A stretch of DNA of 34,337 bases from Flavobacteriaceae bacterium (GCA_021647885.1 JAKITV010000024.1:1-34337); one strand, 5' to 3'; shown: positions 1-9,470, numbered from the stretch's first letter. The notes: generated by a model not told the origin, from the sequence alone. Numbers and translations: made by a program.

Positions 1-1421
1 GATCGGTTGCCGTCCAAGTTCTTACGAGTTCATATTCTCCAGGACAAGCACCAGCGTTGTTGACTTCACCGAAAGTCACTGAGGCAGTACCACAGTTATC
101 AGTAGCCGTTAGTGTATCAGCAGCAGGAACATTGTCACATTCCACAGTTGCATCGGCAGGAAGTGCTTCTACAAAGGTTGGATTGGTTGTATCGATTACA
201 GTAATGGTTTGTGTATGGATTGTTTCATTTCCACACTGATCTGTTGCCGTCCAAGTTCTTACGAGTTCATATTCTCCAGGACAAGTACCAGCATTATTGA
301 CTTCATCAAAAGTTACATCAACTGCGCAACAATTATCAGTAGCCGTAAGCGTATCAGCAGCAGGTACATTATCACATTCTACAGTTGCATCTGTAGGAAG
401 ATTTTCTACAAACGTTGGATTAACCGTATCTTCAATTGTAAAAGTAGCAGTAGTTGAACTAGCGTTACCACAGCTATCAGTAGCTGTAAAGGTAACAGTT
501 GCTGAGCCTGTTGCACCACAATCATCGCTTAAAGCAGAATAGTTATTTGTCCAAGTAATATTTCCACAAATATCTGATGATGTTGCTCCTCCGTTAGTAT
601 TTAACCAATTATTTAAATCTGAGGTATTTCCACTTCCGTCACATTCAACGGTTAAATCACTAGCCTCATTATCAATTGTAGGAGGCGTAATATCTTGTAC
701 AGTAATGGTTTGGTCATGAGTTGTCATGTTACCACAATCGTCAGTTAATGACCACGTACGCGTAATGACAGATTCGTTAGCACAGCTTCCAGCAGCCACA
801 CTATCAGAATAGGTAGCATCAAGAGTTGTATCACAATTATCAGCTTCATCAGTAACATCTCCAGTTAACGTTAAATTAGTTTCATCGTCCTCACAGTTAA
901 TAGTTAAATCAGCTGGAGCAGTAAACGTTGGCGCAGTCGTATCTACCACAGTAATGGTTTGTGTATGAACAGTTTCGTTACCACACTGATCGGTTGCCGT
1001 CCAAGTTCTTACCAGTTCGTATTCTCCAGGACAAGCACCAGCATTGTTCACTTCACCGAAGGTTACAGTAGCCGTACCACAGTTATCTATAGCAGTAAGG
1101 GTATTGGCAGCAGGGACACTGTCACATTCCACAGTTGCATCGGCAGGAAGAGCTTCTACAAACGTTGGATTTGTTGTATCGATTACAGTAATGGTTTGTG
1201 TATGAACAGTTTCATTTCCACACTGATCTGTTGCCGTCCAAGTTCTTACGAGTTCATATTCTCCAGGACAAGCACCAGCGTTATTGACTTCGCCAAAAGT
1301 CACTGAAGCAGTACCACAGTTATCTATAGCAGTAAGGGTATCAGCAGCAGGTACATTATCACACTCTACAGTTGCATCAGCAGGAAGCGCTTCTACAAAC
1401 GTTGGATTTGTTGTATCGATT
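1..1421 (-). repeat. 237-bp tandem repeats coding for HYR-like modules
   Basis: Near-identical 237-bp units (79 codons) lie at about 198-434, 948-1184 and 1185-1421, with a partial unit at 1-197. The phase marker is acagtaatggtttg, which occurs at 198, 948, 1185 and 1422. Between 435 and 947 are two more diverged modules. All units keep the reading frame of the host gene, so this is a repeat inside a protein. Confidence 0.85.
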
Positions 1422-3250
1422 ACAGTAATGGTTTGAACATAATCAGCAATTGTAACACCACATGCATCAGTAAATGACCAAGTGTTAGTATAGCTTCCAG
1501 TTGAAGGACAATCTGCATCAGCTACAAAAGGACCTGTAGTTTTTGATAGTATAAAATCACATTTATTCGTTTCAGGAAATAAAGCTAGAGCGTCTGCCAA
1601 TCCTTGATTATCATTACATTCAATAACACGATCTAATGCATTAGAAGTTGTTGCCCAATCTACTGTTGGTTGTAAAATGTTAATAATGACTGGAAGTTCA
1701 TCACCTACATTACATGCATCTAAATTTGCAGAAGAGTCGGTTGACTGTAAAGTTGGATTTAGAACACCATTATAAGTAGCAATAAATTGCAATTCGAAAT
1801 CTAAATCACAATTATCTTCAAGAAAATAACATTCATCTTTTACTTGAAGATTAAAATCTATATTTAATTCCGGTGAGCCAACATTTAATAATCCATCTTG
1901 AGCATTAAATGTAAGTTCATTTGTGATACTATTATAAGTATATGTTACTCCACTTGGTAAATTACTTATTGGCTCCATCAATATTACTTGAGGAGGTAAA
2001 GTTGATTTTATCTCAACGTTTATAGCATCATCATTTCCATTATTATGTAAATTAAATGTAAATGGGATGATTCCTCCAGGGTTTTCTATAGTATTTGAAG
2101 TATTGGCTTCTAAAAGAATTGGAGAAAAATTTGGTTCCCAAACATCAGCTGATAAACCAATCAAATATAAGCCATAAGTTTCTTGATTTGATGTAAGCCT
2201 TATTGTAGCTGAGGTTTGATTATTACCAATAATACTATTTCCTGAATTGTCTAAAGTAAAAACGGCAGCATCAAAACCCAATGTGTTTGTACTTGCAGGG
2301 TTTCTATCTACAAAATCTGAATTTCCAATTGTTATTCTACTATTAAAAAAGTTGTTAGAACTTCTTTGAGGTGCAGAAATATTCACAAAATTATTTGAAG
2401 TATTCCTTATTTGAAGTCTGTCTCCGCTTAAATCTCGATCTCCTTCCAAAGAACCAATTACAACATTTACATTTACATTACCTGTTGCAGCAGTTTGGAA
2501 ACCGCTAAAGTTTATATCAAAATCGTTAACATCTTTAGTTACATGAGCATAACCATCAAATAGCGTAATGTTTTTTGAAGGTAATGTTTGACTTTCGTAT
2601 ATAAAAACAACTTGCCAACCACCTGAAGTTCCTGTATTCCCACTAGGATGAGCCGCTAAACTTCCAGTTTTTGCCTCTACATTTGCAATTTGGTATTTCC
2701 CATAAGGTGTGCCTAAACCAATTACATTAGCTGTTATATCTTTTACACATATATATGGATCGTTACTAAAATGAGTGTCCCTACCTCTAAAAATCACATC
2801 GTCTGCAGTAATTGTTGTATAGTTAGATTGACCTGGTAACATTAATTTTACATCGTTGTAATTCCAACTTGGTTGATTATCATCACCATTATCTTGTTCT
2901 TTATCGGCAGCAGCCCAATACAAAAAAACTTTTTTTATAGCCAAACACTCTATGGTTGGTTCTGGATTTGTAAAATTGGCACTACTGGAATTAAATGTAC
3001 TGCTATCATTATCTATATCAACATAAACATTATTAGTAAAGTCATGATTTCCATCATTTCCATTATAATTGGTAGTAGCAGTTCTCGATAGCATATTATT
3101 AGCTATGATTGTAATATCTCCTTTAACGTTTTCATTAAAACGTGGTGTAAATGCTTCTTGAACTTGAGCTTTAACAAAAAAGCCACAAAGCAAAAATGCA
3201 AAGAGGAATACAGATTTGAATATTTTATTATGATTAATAGCAGTTTTCAT
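1..3250 (-). CDS. Large secreted protein with HYR-like repeats, 3' end outside the window
   Basis: The reading frame is open from the ATG at 3250 to the window edge (1083 codons seen). It starts with a signal peptide of about 28 residues (hydrophobic stretch ending VKAQ). Residues of about 30-370 resemble the N-terminal region common in giant flavobacterial surface proteins. A DUF11-like module at about 375-460 carries the typical NPGGIIPFTFNLHNNGNDD stretch. From about residue 537 on there are Cys-containing HYR-like modules with motifs such as ATVECDNVP, TATDQCGNET and TQTITVIDTTNPTF. Some modules are near-identical 79-residue copies. Such proteins are usually exported by T9SS and serve as adhesins or gliding-related surface proteins, but the C-terminal sorting domain, if any, lies outside the window. 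The adhesin role is inference; the repeat architecture and signal peptide are seen. Confidence 0.85.
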   Translation of the reverse strand, partial: MKTAINHNKIFKSVFLFAFLLCGFFVKAQVQEAFTPRFNENVKGDITIIANNMLSRTATTNYNGNDGNHDFTNNVYVDIDNDSSTFNSSSANFTNPEPTIECLAIKKVFLYWAAADKEQDNGDDNQPSWNYNDVKLMLPGQSNYTTITADDVIFRGRDTHFSNDPYICVKDITANVIGLGTPYGKYQIANVEAKTGSLAAHPSGNTGTSGGWQVVFIYESQTLPSKNITLFDGYAHVTKDVNDFDINFSGFQTAATGNVNVNVVIGSLEGDRDLSGDRLQIRNTSNNFVNISAPQRSSNNFFNSRITIGNSDFVDRNPASTNTLGFDAAVFTLDNSGNSIIGNNQTSATIRLTSNQETYGLYLIGLSADVWEPNFSPILLEANTSNTIENPGGIIPFTFNLHNNGNDDAINVEIKSTLPPQVILMEPISNLPSGVTYTYNSITNELTFNAQDGLLNVGSPELNIDFNLQVKDECYFLEDNCDLDFELQFIATYNGVLNPTLQSTDSSANLDACNVGDELPVIINILQPTVDWATTSNALDRVIECNDNQGLADALALFPETNKCDFILSKTTGPFVADADCPSTGSYTNTWSFTDACGVTIADYVQTITVIDTTNPTFVEALPADATVECDNVPAADTLTAIDNCGTASVTFGEVNNAGACPGEYELVRTWTATDQCGNETVHTQTITVIDTTNPTFVEALPADATVECDSVPAANTLTAIDNCGTATVTFGEVNNAGACPGEYELVRTWTATDQCGNETVHTQTITVVDTTAPTFTAPADLTINCEDDETNLTLTGDVTDEADNCDTTLDATYSDSVAAGSCANESVITRTWSLTDDCGNMTTHDQTITVQDITPPTIDNEASDLTVECDGSGNTSDLNNWLNTNGGATSSDICGNITWTNNYSALSDDCGATGSATVTFTATDSCGNASSTTATFTIEDTVNPTFVENLPTDATVECDNVPAADTLTATDNCCAVDVTFDEVNNAGTCPGEYELVRTWTATDQCGNETIHTQTITVIDTTNPTFVEALPADATVECDNVPAADTLTATDNCGTASVTFGEVNNAGACPGEYELVRTWTATD

Positions 3251-3290
3251 AAGCCCCAATTTTAGGTTTTTAAAAAATAATTAGTAAAGT

Positions 3291-3743
3291 CTAATTAAAA
3301 TCTTTTGGATTTGGTATAAATGTTTTTATTGTTAATGGATTACTTGATAAACGCATATCTTGTGATACAGCAGTTATTTCTGTGCAATTCCATGTATTTA
3401 ATTTTGTATTAAGTGGTCTAGATATTTTAACAATAAATTCGTAGCTCTCTTTACTTTTAAGAGTTATTCTATTTGATTCAATTTTCAAATTATTAATTTG
3501 TAATAATTCCTGTTTAAGATCCACTTGAGAAATATTAATTTGATTACAAGAAATGTTATTTGCATTTAAATAAAATGTTCCTGGATTGTTTGATACATTT
3601 TTAACTTCTATAACATAAACATGTTCTGTTTTAGAGGTTGGTTTATCAGTATCCTTTTTTAAAGAAAGTTCTAATCTTTGTTGTCCAAAAGTGCTTAACA
3701 CATTAAAACAAACTAATAATAGTAGAGTAGTTGTTGTTTTCAT
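3291..3743 (-). CDS. Small secreted protein upstream of the repeat protein, function unknown
   Basis: This is a 150-residue protein with a clear signal peptide (residues 1-20, hydrophobic core LLLLVCFNVL, ending FGQ). The mature part is polar and looks beta-rich, like an Ig-like or Fn3-like domain (inference). It has two cysteines, at 66 and 120, that could form a disulfide. The gene ends 40 bases before the giant repeat gene on the same strand, so the two are probably one transcript. The pairing suggests an accessory or partner protein for the large surface protein. I do not recognise a named family. Confidence 0.7.
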   Translation of the reverse strand: MKTTTTLLLLVCFNVLSTFGQQRLELSLKKDTDKPTSKTEHVYVIEVKNVSNNPGTFYLNANNISCNQINISQVDLKQELLQINNLKIESNRITLKSKESYEFIVKISRPLNTKLNTWNCTEITAVSQDMRLSSNPLTIKTFIPNPKDFN

Positions 3744-3998
3744 AACTTTACATGTTGTATTATCTTTCGCTGTGCGATATTAAATTTTAATTATTTAGTC
3801 ATTAGAATTAATAAATTATCATAAACAGAATAACTGTAATGATATAATTCTAATTTTAATTGAGGGAAGTACACCAATAAAAGGTGTGAATGGATTAAAG
3901 AATTGAATTAGATTTGGAGTCATTATTCATCGATTTGTATTACAAAGCAAACCATATGTTAATTCTTACACAAATTTAAATGTTAAATGGCTAAAATA

Positions 3999-4038
3999 AT
4001 CGTTAAGACGATAAAAAGCAACATTTTATCGATAAAAT
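3999..4038. promoter_or_regulatory. Palindromic operator-like site upstream of the SixA-type gene
   Basis: Positions 4023-4038 form a perfect 16-bp palindrome (ATTTTATCGATAAAAT). Its half-site CGATAAAA also occurs at 4009-4016 and can pair with 4024-4031 (8 bp, 7-nt loop). A further inverted repeat, ATCGT-taag-ACGAT, spans 3999-4012. The block ends 20 bases before the ATG at 4059 and overlaps a 7-of-8 match to the -7 motif (AAAATTTG, 4034-4041). This would suit a dimeric repressor site. The rest of the 315-base gap from 3744 to 4058 shows nothing I can name. Confidence 0.4.
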
Positions 4039-4058
4039 TTGCATTTAAACGATGATTC

Positions 4059-4544
4059 ATGAAAATATTAATTGTAGTTAGACACGCAAAATCATCATGG
4101 AAATATGATGTTTCAGATATAGATAGACCACTTAAAAGTGTTGGTATTACTGATGCAGCATTAGTTTCTAATAAATTTAAAATGGGTGATTATAAACCAG
4201 AAACTATATTTTCAAGTCCTGCAAAAAGAGCGTTTGAAACTTGTAAGATTTTTATAGCAAATATGGGATATTCCAACAAAAATATACAGATTTCTGACCA
4301 ACTTTATGATTTTGGAGGCAATAAAGTCGTCAATTTTATCAAGTCATTGGACAAAAATCATAAAAGTATTATGATTTTTGGACATAACCATGCTTTAACA
4401 GCAATTGTGAATACATATGGAGATATTAATATTGATAATTTACCAACGTCTGGATTGGTAATAATTAAATTTGAAATTGATTCTTGGAAAGATATTGAAA
4501 ACGGAAAAACTGAATTAATCCTTTTTCCAAGGCATTTAAAGTAA
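4059..4544 (+). CDS. sixA: SixA-type phosphohistidine phosphatase (histidine phosphatase superfamily)
   Basis: This 161-residue protein has the size of SixA-family phosphohistidine phosphatases. The catalytic RHG-type motif is R8-H9-A10 in VVRHAKSSW. The phosphate-pocket region SSPAKRA starts at residue 52, and the second conserved His is H109 in IFGHNH. Family members remove phosphate from phosphohistidine or small phosphoesters in the cytoplasm. The gene lies just upstream of a Ppx/GppA phosphatase on the same strand, a pairing consistent with polyphosphate and phosphate metabolism; no polyphosphate kinase gene is in the window. The true substrate is unknown. Confidence 0.85.
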   Translation: MKILIVVRHAKSSWKYDVSDIDRPLKSVGITDAALVSNKFKMGDYKPETIFSSPAKRAFETCKIFIANMGYSNKNIQISDQLYDFGGNKVVNFIKSLDKNHKSIMIFGHNHALTAIVNTYGDINIDNLPTSGLVIIKFEIDSWKDIENGKTELILFPRHLK

Positions 4545-4735
4545 AATTTTTAAAACTTGTTTTCAAAGTCGCAACCAAGTTCAAATAGTTCTTTATTTAC
4601 TAATATTTGTAACTAATTTCAGTCTTTTATAATCTCCTCTATTAGAATAACAACTGTTTTAATTTTGTATTTAGTAGTAATACTATTTCAATAGATTTGC
4701 TGCATAAATATATTTTCTATAAACAAAAGACTTTA

Positions 4736-4743
4736 TATATTTG
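4736..4743 (+). promoter_or_regulatory. Putative -7 element for the Ppx/GppA gene
   Basis: TATATTTG matches the Bacteroidota -7 consensus TAnnTTTG, about 50 bases before the ATG at 4794. No TTG is seen at the expected -33 distance, so support is partial. It suggests the phosphatase gene can be transcribed separately from sixA (gap of 249 bases). Confidence 0.35.
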
Positions 4744-4793
4744 AATGGGAAAGTTATCTTATCTTTTAGATTCAATTTAGACTATTAATTAAT

Positions 4794-5702
4794 ATGCTAT
4801 CAATAAAAAAATATGCTGCTATCGATATTGGATCAAATGCGGTACGCTTATTAATTTCTAATATTATTGAAGAACAAGATAAACCAGTAAAGTTTAAAAA
4901 AAGCTCATTAGTTCGTGTACCAATTCGTCTTGGAGCAGATGTGTTTATAAATAATACTATTTCTTCAGAAAACATAGAACGATTATTAGATACAATGACA
5001 GCATTTAGGCTTTTAATGAAATCTCATAGAGTAGAGCGATATAAAGCCTGTGCAACATCTGCAATGAGAGAAGCTACTAATGGAAAGGATATTACAAAAC
5101 TTATTCTTAAGCAATCAAATATTGAAATTGATATTATAGATGGAGAAGAGGAGGCTGCTATTATTGCAGCTACAGATTTAAATAACTTTATAGACAAAAA
5201 CAAAACCTATTTGTATGTAGATGTTGGTGGTGGTAGTACAGAATTTACAGTTATTAGTAATGGAGAAGTAATAGCTTCTAAATCTGCCAGAATAGGAACA
5301 GTAAGACTTTTAAACAATATTGTAAAGAAAAACACTTGGATAGATTTAAAACAATGGATTAAATGTAACACTAAAGCATATGAAGATATTGAGGTGATTG
5401 GTTCTGGTGGAAATATAAATAAGATTTTTAAAATTTCTGGTAAAACTTTTGGTAAACCGTTAACTTATTTTTATTTAACGGCTTATTATAATTTATTAAA
5501 ATCGTATTCTTACGAAGAGCGCATAACCAAATTAGATTTAAATCAAGATAGGGCAGATGTTATTATTCACGCCACACATATTTATCTTTCTGCAATGAAA
5601 TGGAGTAATGCAAAACATTTATATGTGCCTAAAATTGGGTTGTCTGACGGAATAATTAAAAGTTTGTATTACGATATCGTATCTGGTAAAAATTTGTTTT
5701 AA
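4794..5702 (+). CDS. ppx: Ppx/GppA-family exopolyphosphatase
   Basis: The 302-residue protein has the ASKHA-fold phosphate-binding loops of the Ppx/GppA family: phosphate 1 loop AAIDIGSNAVRLL at residues 8-20 and phosphate 2 loop VDVGGGSTEF at 142-151. The acidic stretch DGEEEA at 116-121 is where the family's catalytic glutamate usually lies. The protein is the short two-lobe form typical of Bacteroidota and lacks the C-terminal HD-like extension of E. coli Ppx (about 510 residues). It probably hydrolyses polyphosphate or the pppGpp 5' phosphate; which of the two cannot be told from sequence. Confidence 0.85.
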   Translation: MLSIKKYAAIDIGSNAVRLLISNIIEEQDKPVKFKKSSLVRVPIRLGADVFINNTISSENIERLLDTMTAFRLLMKSHRVERYKACATSAMREATNGKDITKLILKQSNIEIDIIDGEEEAAIIAATDLNNFIDKNKTYLYVDVGGGSTEFTVISNGEVIASKSARIGTVRLLNNIVKKNTWIDLKQWIKCNTKAYEDIEVIGSGGNINKIFKISGKTFGKPLTYFYLTAYYNLLKSYSYEERITKLDLNQDRADVIIHATHIYLSAMKWSNAKHLYVPKIGLSDGIIKSLYYDIVSGKNLF

Positions 5703-5800
5703 CCATTTTTTACATTTTATCTTACAAAAACAACAGTTCAGGCATAATAAATTCTTAAAAATTATATTTTATAAGACTTTTAAATCATCAAAAATAATTT

Positions 5801-6727
5801 ATGATGATACAAGTTACTAACCTATCCAAGTCTTTTGAAAATATTCACGCTGTGAATAATATTAGCTTTACCATAAAAAGAGGAGAAGTATTTGGACTTT
5901 TAGGTCCAAATGGAGCTGGAAAATCCACTACTATTAACATGATGAGTACTATTTTAAAAAGTGATGAAGGAGAAGTTTATATTAATGGAAATGATATAAA
6001 ACAAAACCCAAATATTTGCAAACAACTTATAGGTGTAGTGCCTCAAGAAATATCGTTATATGATGATTTTACAGCGTACGACAATCTTATGTTTTGGGGA
6101 AGTTTATATAAAATTCCTGCTAAAGAATTAAAACATAAAATTTTAGAAATTTTAGAATTAATTGGGTTAATAGACAGAAAGGATGATTTAATTAAAACAT
6201 ATTCTGGCGGAATGAAACGTCGAATAAATATTGCAGCTGCTTTGCTACATAAACCTGAAATATTATTTTTGGACGAACCTACAGTAGGCGTTGATCCACA
6301 AAGTAGAAATAGAATTTTCGAAATTATAGAAACCCTAAATCAACAAGGAATAACTATTATATATACTACGCATTATATGGAAGAAGTAGAACGTTTATGT
6401 AATAGAATAGCTATAATGGATTCTGGAAGAATTATAGCTCAAGGCACACAAGCAGAATTACAACAACACAGCAATGTAAAAGAAGCAGTAGAAATTGCGT
6501 TTCAATCGATTTCCGAAAACCAAATAGTGCAATTAAAAGAACAATTACAGCTTAAAATCTCACAAAATAATCTGAAACTTATAATTGAATGTGATGTAAA
6601 TAAAGATTTATCAAATATTATTTCGGCATGTAATAACAGCAATTTAAAAATTGAAGATATAGTAGTAAAAAAAGTAAATCTTGAGGCAATTTTTTTAAGC
6701 TTAACAGGGAAACAACTACGAGATTAA
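5801..6727 (+). CDS. ABC transporter ATP-binding protein
   Basis: This is a 308-residue nucleotide-binding subunit. Visible motifs are Walker A GPNGAGKST (35-43), the Q-loop VVPQE, the ABC signature YSGGMKRR, Walker B ILFLDEPTVGVDP and the H-loop YTTHYMEE. The C-terminal 90 residues are the variable tail seen in CcmA/DrrA-type exporter ATPases. The permease gene follows after 29 bases on the same strand, so this is a two-gene exporter operon. Two ATGs are adjacent (5801 and 5804) and either may be the start. The substrate is unknown; drug, antibiotic or lipid export is typical of the family. Confidence 0.9.
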   Translation: MMIQVTNLSKSFENIHAVNNISFTIKRGEVFGLLGPNGAGKSTTINMMSTILKSDEGEVYINGNDIKQNPNICKQLIGVVPQEISLYDDFTAYDNLMFWGSLYKIPAKELKHKILEILELIGLIDRKDDLIKTYSGGMKRRINIAAALLHKPEILFLDEPTVGVDPQSRNRIFEIIETLNQQGITIIYTTHYMEEVERLCNRIAIMDSGRIIAQGTQAELQQHSNVKEAVEIAFQSISENQIVQLKEQLQLKISQNNLKLIIECDVNKDLSNIISACNNSNLKIEDIVVKKVNLEAIFLSLTGKQLRD

Positions 6728-6756
6728 AATAGTAACCATCAATTAGACCAAACAAA

Positions 6757-7989
6757 ATGATACTAACAATTTTCAAGAAAGATATAAAACTATTCTTTTC
6801 AGATAAGAGAGCAGTATTGCTTACCTTTTTAATGCCAATATTATTAATCTCTTTATTTGCATTTGCTTTTGGTGGAATTTCTGGTAGTAGACAGGCTAAA
6901 AAACCAATTAAATTACTAGTTGTAGATATCGATAATTCTACCGATTCTAAAAGCGTCATCACAAGTTTAGAAGCCTTGAGTAGTTTAGCAATAATTCCGA
7001 AGGAAATTAAAGAAGCAACAAATTTAGTTCGAAAAGGAAAATATGTTGGTGTGTTAATTTTTGAAAAAGGGTTTCAAGATTCAATAAATGCTGGAAATAG
7101 TTTGCCTATTGAATTAAAATATGATGCTACTCGCGAGATTGAAATGAGAATGTTGCAATCTGTTTTAATTCAAAATTTAATGAGCACAGTTGGCGAAAAA
7201 AGTGCTAAAGCTAAAATGAGTAGTTATTTTGATGAAAATTTCTCTGGAATGCCAAAAGCAATGAAAGAAAAGATTTTTAATGATATGGTTTCTGGCAATA
7301 GCAATATGAGTGCTTCTATGAATAATACGAGTTTAAAGATGACATCCATAACAAAAGAAGACACAAAAAAAGGAAATTTAGGATTAATACAAGCTGTTGC
7401 TGGCACAGCAATTATGATGCTATTGTTTAGTATAGCTGCAATTGGTGGAGGATTGCTTGACGAAAAAGAATCTGGAACATTAAAACGGTTATTTTATTCT
7501 CCACTTAAACCAACCGATATTTTATTTGGAAAAATGGGAGCTGCATTAGTATTGGCAATTTTGCAATTAGTGGTAATGTTTGTATTCTCTTGGTTAGTGT
7601 TTGGCTTACCTATATTTAAGGATATAACTGCATTGCTATTAATGATTTTAACAACTGCATTTGCTGTTTCAAGTTTTGGAATATTTTTAGTTGCCATTGC
7701 AAAATCTCGTCAACAACTGCAAAGTTTAAGTACTATTATTATTTTAACAATGTCTGCTATAGGTGGAAGTATGATTCCACTTTTTGTAATGCCAGCAATT
7801 ATGCAAAAAATTGCTGTAGTAAGTGTAAATTATTGGGGAATACAAGGATTTTACGATATATTCTGGAGAAATTTACCATTAATTGATATACTTCCAAAAA
7901 TGGGTGTTCTAGTTGGAATTGGTTTAGTAATGACTATAATTTCGATAAAATTGTTTAAAAAGAATATTTTAAAATTGGTTGATGCTTAA
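6757..7989 (+). CDS. ABC-2 type transporter permease
   Basis: The 410-residue membrane protein has the ABC2_membrane_3 layout: one N-terminal membrane segment (about residues 23-43, LLTFLMPILLISLFAF), a large soluble loop of about 160 residues with a met- and ser-rich part, then five membrane segments in the C-terminal half. The cytoplasmic motif LLDEKESGTLKRL before the third segment is typical of ABC-2 exporters. It pairs with the ATPase gene 29 bases upstream. It ends only 7 bases from the convergent stop codon of the next gene, with no terminator visible between them. Confidence 0.88.
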   Translation: MILTIFKKDIKLFFSDKRAVLLTFLMPILLISLFAFAFGGISGSRQAKKPIKLLVVDIDNSTDSKSVITSLEALSSLAIIPKEIKEATNLVRKGKYVGVLIFEKGFQDSINAGNSLPIELKYDATREIEMRMLQSVLIQNLMSTVGEKSAKAKMSSYFDENFSGMPKAMKEKIFNDMVSGNSNMSASMNNTSLKMTSITKEDTKKGNLGLIQAVAGTAIMMLLFSIAAIGGGLLDEKESGTLKRLFYSPLKPTDILFGKMGAALVLAILQLVVMFVFSWLVFGLPIFKDITALLLMILTTAFAVSSFGIFLVAIAKSRQQLQSLSTIIILTMSAIGGSMIPLFVMPAIMQKIAVVSVNYWGIQGFYDIFWRNLPLIDILPKMGVLVGIGLVMTIISIKLFKKNILKLVDA

Positions 7990-7996
7990 TACAAAA

Positions 7997-8698
7997 CTAT
8001 TTTTTCACAAACTTTATCATTTTATGTTGATTTTCTTTTGTTTTAATACTTAAAAAGTACATGCCAGAATTCAAGTATTCTACATCTATTTTGTCATTAT
8101 TCAATAGAGAGTAGTTCCTTATTATTTTTCCATCTATGGAGTATATAACATAATATAAATTTACTGATATCTGTTTAGAAATTGAAAGATTAATAACATT
8201 ACGAATAGGGTTTTCAATCAAATCAATTGATAAGTTATTTAATGACCTTTCTAATACAGAAAGTGATTGCCTCCCAAAAATTAAAACATCGTTATTGCTA
8301 TTTGTTAAAGTTAAGGTTGAATCATTACTAGTCCCAGTAATTACATATGTGTGAACCATGAAGTCAAAACCTGTTAAAATATTTAGGTATAAGCCTTCCT
8401 CACTAGGACTACAGTCTGCAAGAGTGGCTCCACCAAATTGAATACTTATGGTTGTTTCAGATAGAAACGTTGTAGTGGCATTGTAACCATTACATTCAAG
8501 GTCACCAAAATTATCGTAAATAGTATTATTTGTACTATTTATATTGAAATTTAGAGTATAAATATATGGTGTTGTTACAATTGATGAATTACCATTTTCA
8601 GTAATAGTGTGCAAAAACCATTCTCCTAACAAATCAGGGTTTTGAGCAAAAGAAATTAAACTGAAAAACCAAATAAAAAGAAAGTAAATCTTTTTCAT
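7997..8698 (-). CDS. Secreted lipocalin-like protein with T9SS C-terminal sorting domain
   Basis: The 233-residue protein starts with a signal peptide (MKKIYFLFIWFFSLISFAQ). The N-terminal domain begins LLGEWFLHTITENG, a W-containing opening common in lipocalin-like and META-like domains of Bacteroidota, and has several cysteines. Residues from about 155 to the end look like a type A T9SS sorting domain: a run of short beta strands with YSIDGKIIRNYS, then LNSGMYFLSIKTKE and the basic end KMIKFVKK. It is therefore probably secreted or surface-attached. No specific function is recognisable. Confidence 0.75.
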   Translation of the reverse strand: MKKIYFLFIWFFSLISFAQNPDLLGEWFLHTITENGNSSIVTTPYIYTLNFNINSTNNTIYDNFGDLECNGYNATTTFLSETTISIQFGGATLADCSPSEEGLYLNILTGFDFMVHTYVITGTSNDSTLTLTNSNNDVLIFGRQSLSVLERSLNNLSIDLIENPIRNVINLSISKQISVNLYYVIYSIDGKIIRNYSLLNNDKIDVEYLNSGMYFLSIKTKENQHKMIKFVKK

Positions 8699-8820
8699 GT
8701 GTTAATATTTATTGTTTTTTAATGGTCACATGCTGTTCGCTATTAATCATTTCTTTAGGTGATAAACATTTTAGCATGCTCGTTTCATAACAATAATTTT
8801 CCTACGTAAATATAAGAAAA

Positions 8821-9402
8821 TTAACCGTGTACAGTTTCTTTTTTGCCCAAATCCTTCATGATTTCAGCTTCAAAATCTAAAAGTCGCTCCCATTTTTCAT
8901 CAACCTCTTTTCTGTTTCCATATTGTCTTGCAAAACCTAAAAACATGGTATAGTGACTAGCTTCACTTGCCATTAGGCTTCCATAGAATTTGGCTAATTC
9001 TTTATCTTGTAATTCTTCCGATAATAATCTGAAACGCTCACAGCTTCTGGCTTCAATCAATGCTGCATATAACAAACGATGTACCAGTTGAGTCGTTCTA
9101 CTTCCGCCTTTTGGGAAGAATTTTATGAGCTGTAACACATAATCATCTTTTCTATCTCTTCCTAAAACCCAACCACGTTTAATAATGATATCATGAACCA
9201 TTTTAAAATGACTCATCTCTTCTTTAACCAAAGCAGTCATTTCCTGCACAAGCTCTGTATATTCAGGAAAACTTATAATTAAGGAAATAGCTGTACTTGT
9301 TGCTTTTTGTTCACAAAAAGCATGATCTGTTAAAATTTCTTCAATGTTTTTTTCTACAATATTTACCCAACGTGGATCGGTTGGTAGTTTTAAACCTAGC
9401 AT
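8821..9402 (-). CDS. miaE: tRNA-(ms2io6A37) hydroxylase MiaE
   Basis: The 193-residue protein matches the MiaE family, a ferritin-like di-iron monooxygenase that hydroxylates the isopentenyl group of 2-methylthio-N6-isopentenyl-adenosine 37 in tRNAs reading U-starting codons. The di-iron ligands are visible: E31 (CEQKA), E62-x2-H65 (EEMSHF), E117 (EARSCERF) and E147-x2-H150 (SEASHY). The gene lies 68 bases after dnaX on the same strand and may be cotranscribed with it. All ligands are present, so it is probably active. Confidence 0.92.
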   Translation of the reverse strand: MLGLKLPTDPRWVNIVEKNIEEILTDHAFCEQKATSTAISLIISFPEYTELVQEMTALVKEEMSHFKMVHDIIIKRGWVLGRDRKDDYVLQLIKFFPKGGSRTTQLVHRLLYAALIEARSCERFRLLSEELQDKELAKFYGSLMASEASHYTMFLGFARQYGNRKEVDEKWERLLDFEAEIMKDLGKKETVHG

Positions 9403-9470
9403 ATAATATAGTGTTATGAGGATTCTATAAGTTCAATTCTTTGCTTACAAAAAGCGTAAAATATTTCATC

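Noticed and set aside
959-1306. Plus-strand frames inside the repeat region (also 57-239, 209-457, 297-542)
   Set aside because: They are antisense to the repeat gene, recur with the 237-bp period and show no family features.
1-1421. Regularly spaced repeats that could suggest a CRISPR array
   Set aside because: The units are 237 bp, keep one reading frame and code for HYR-like protein modules; there are no short repeats with unique spacers.
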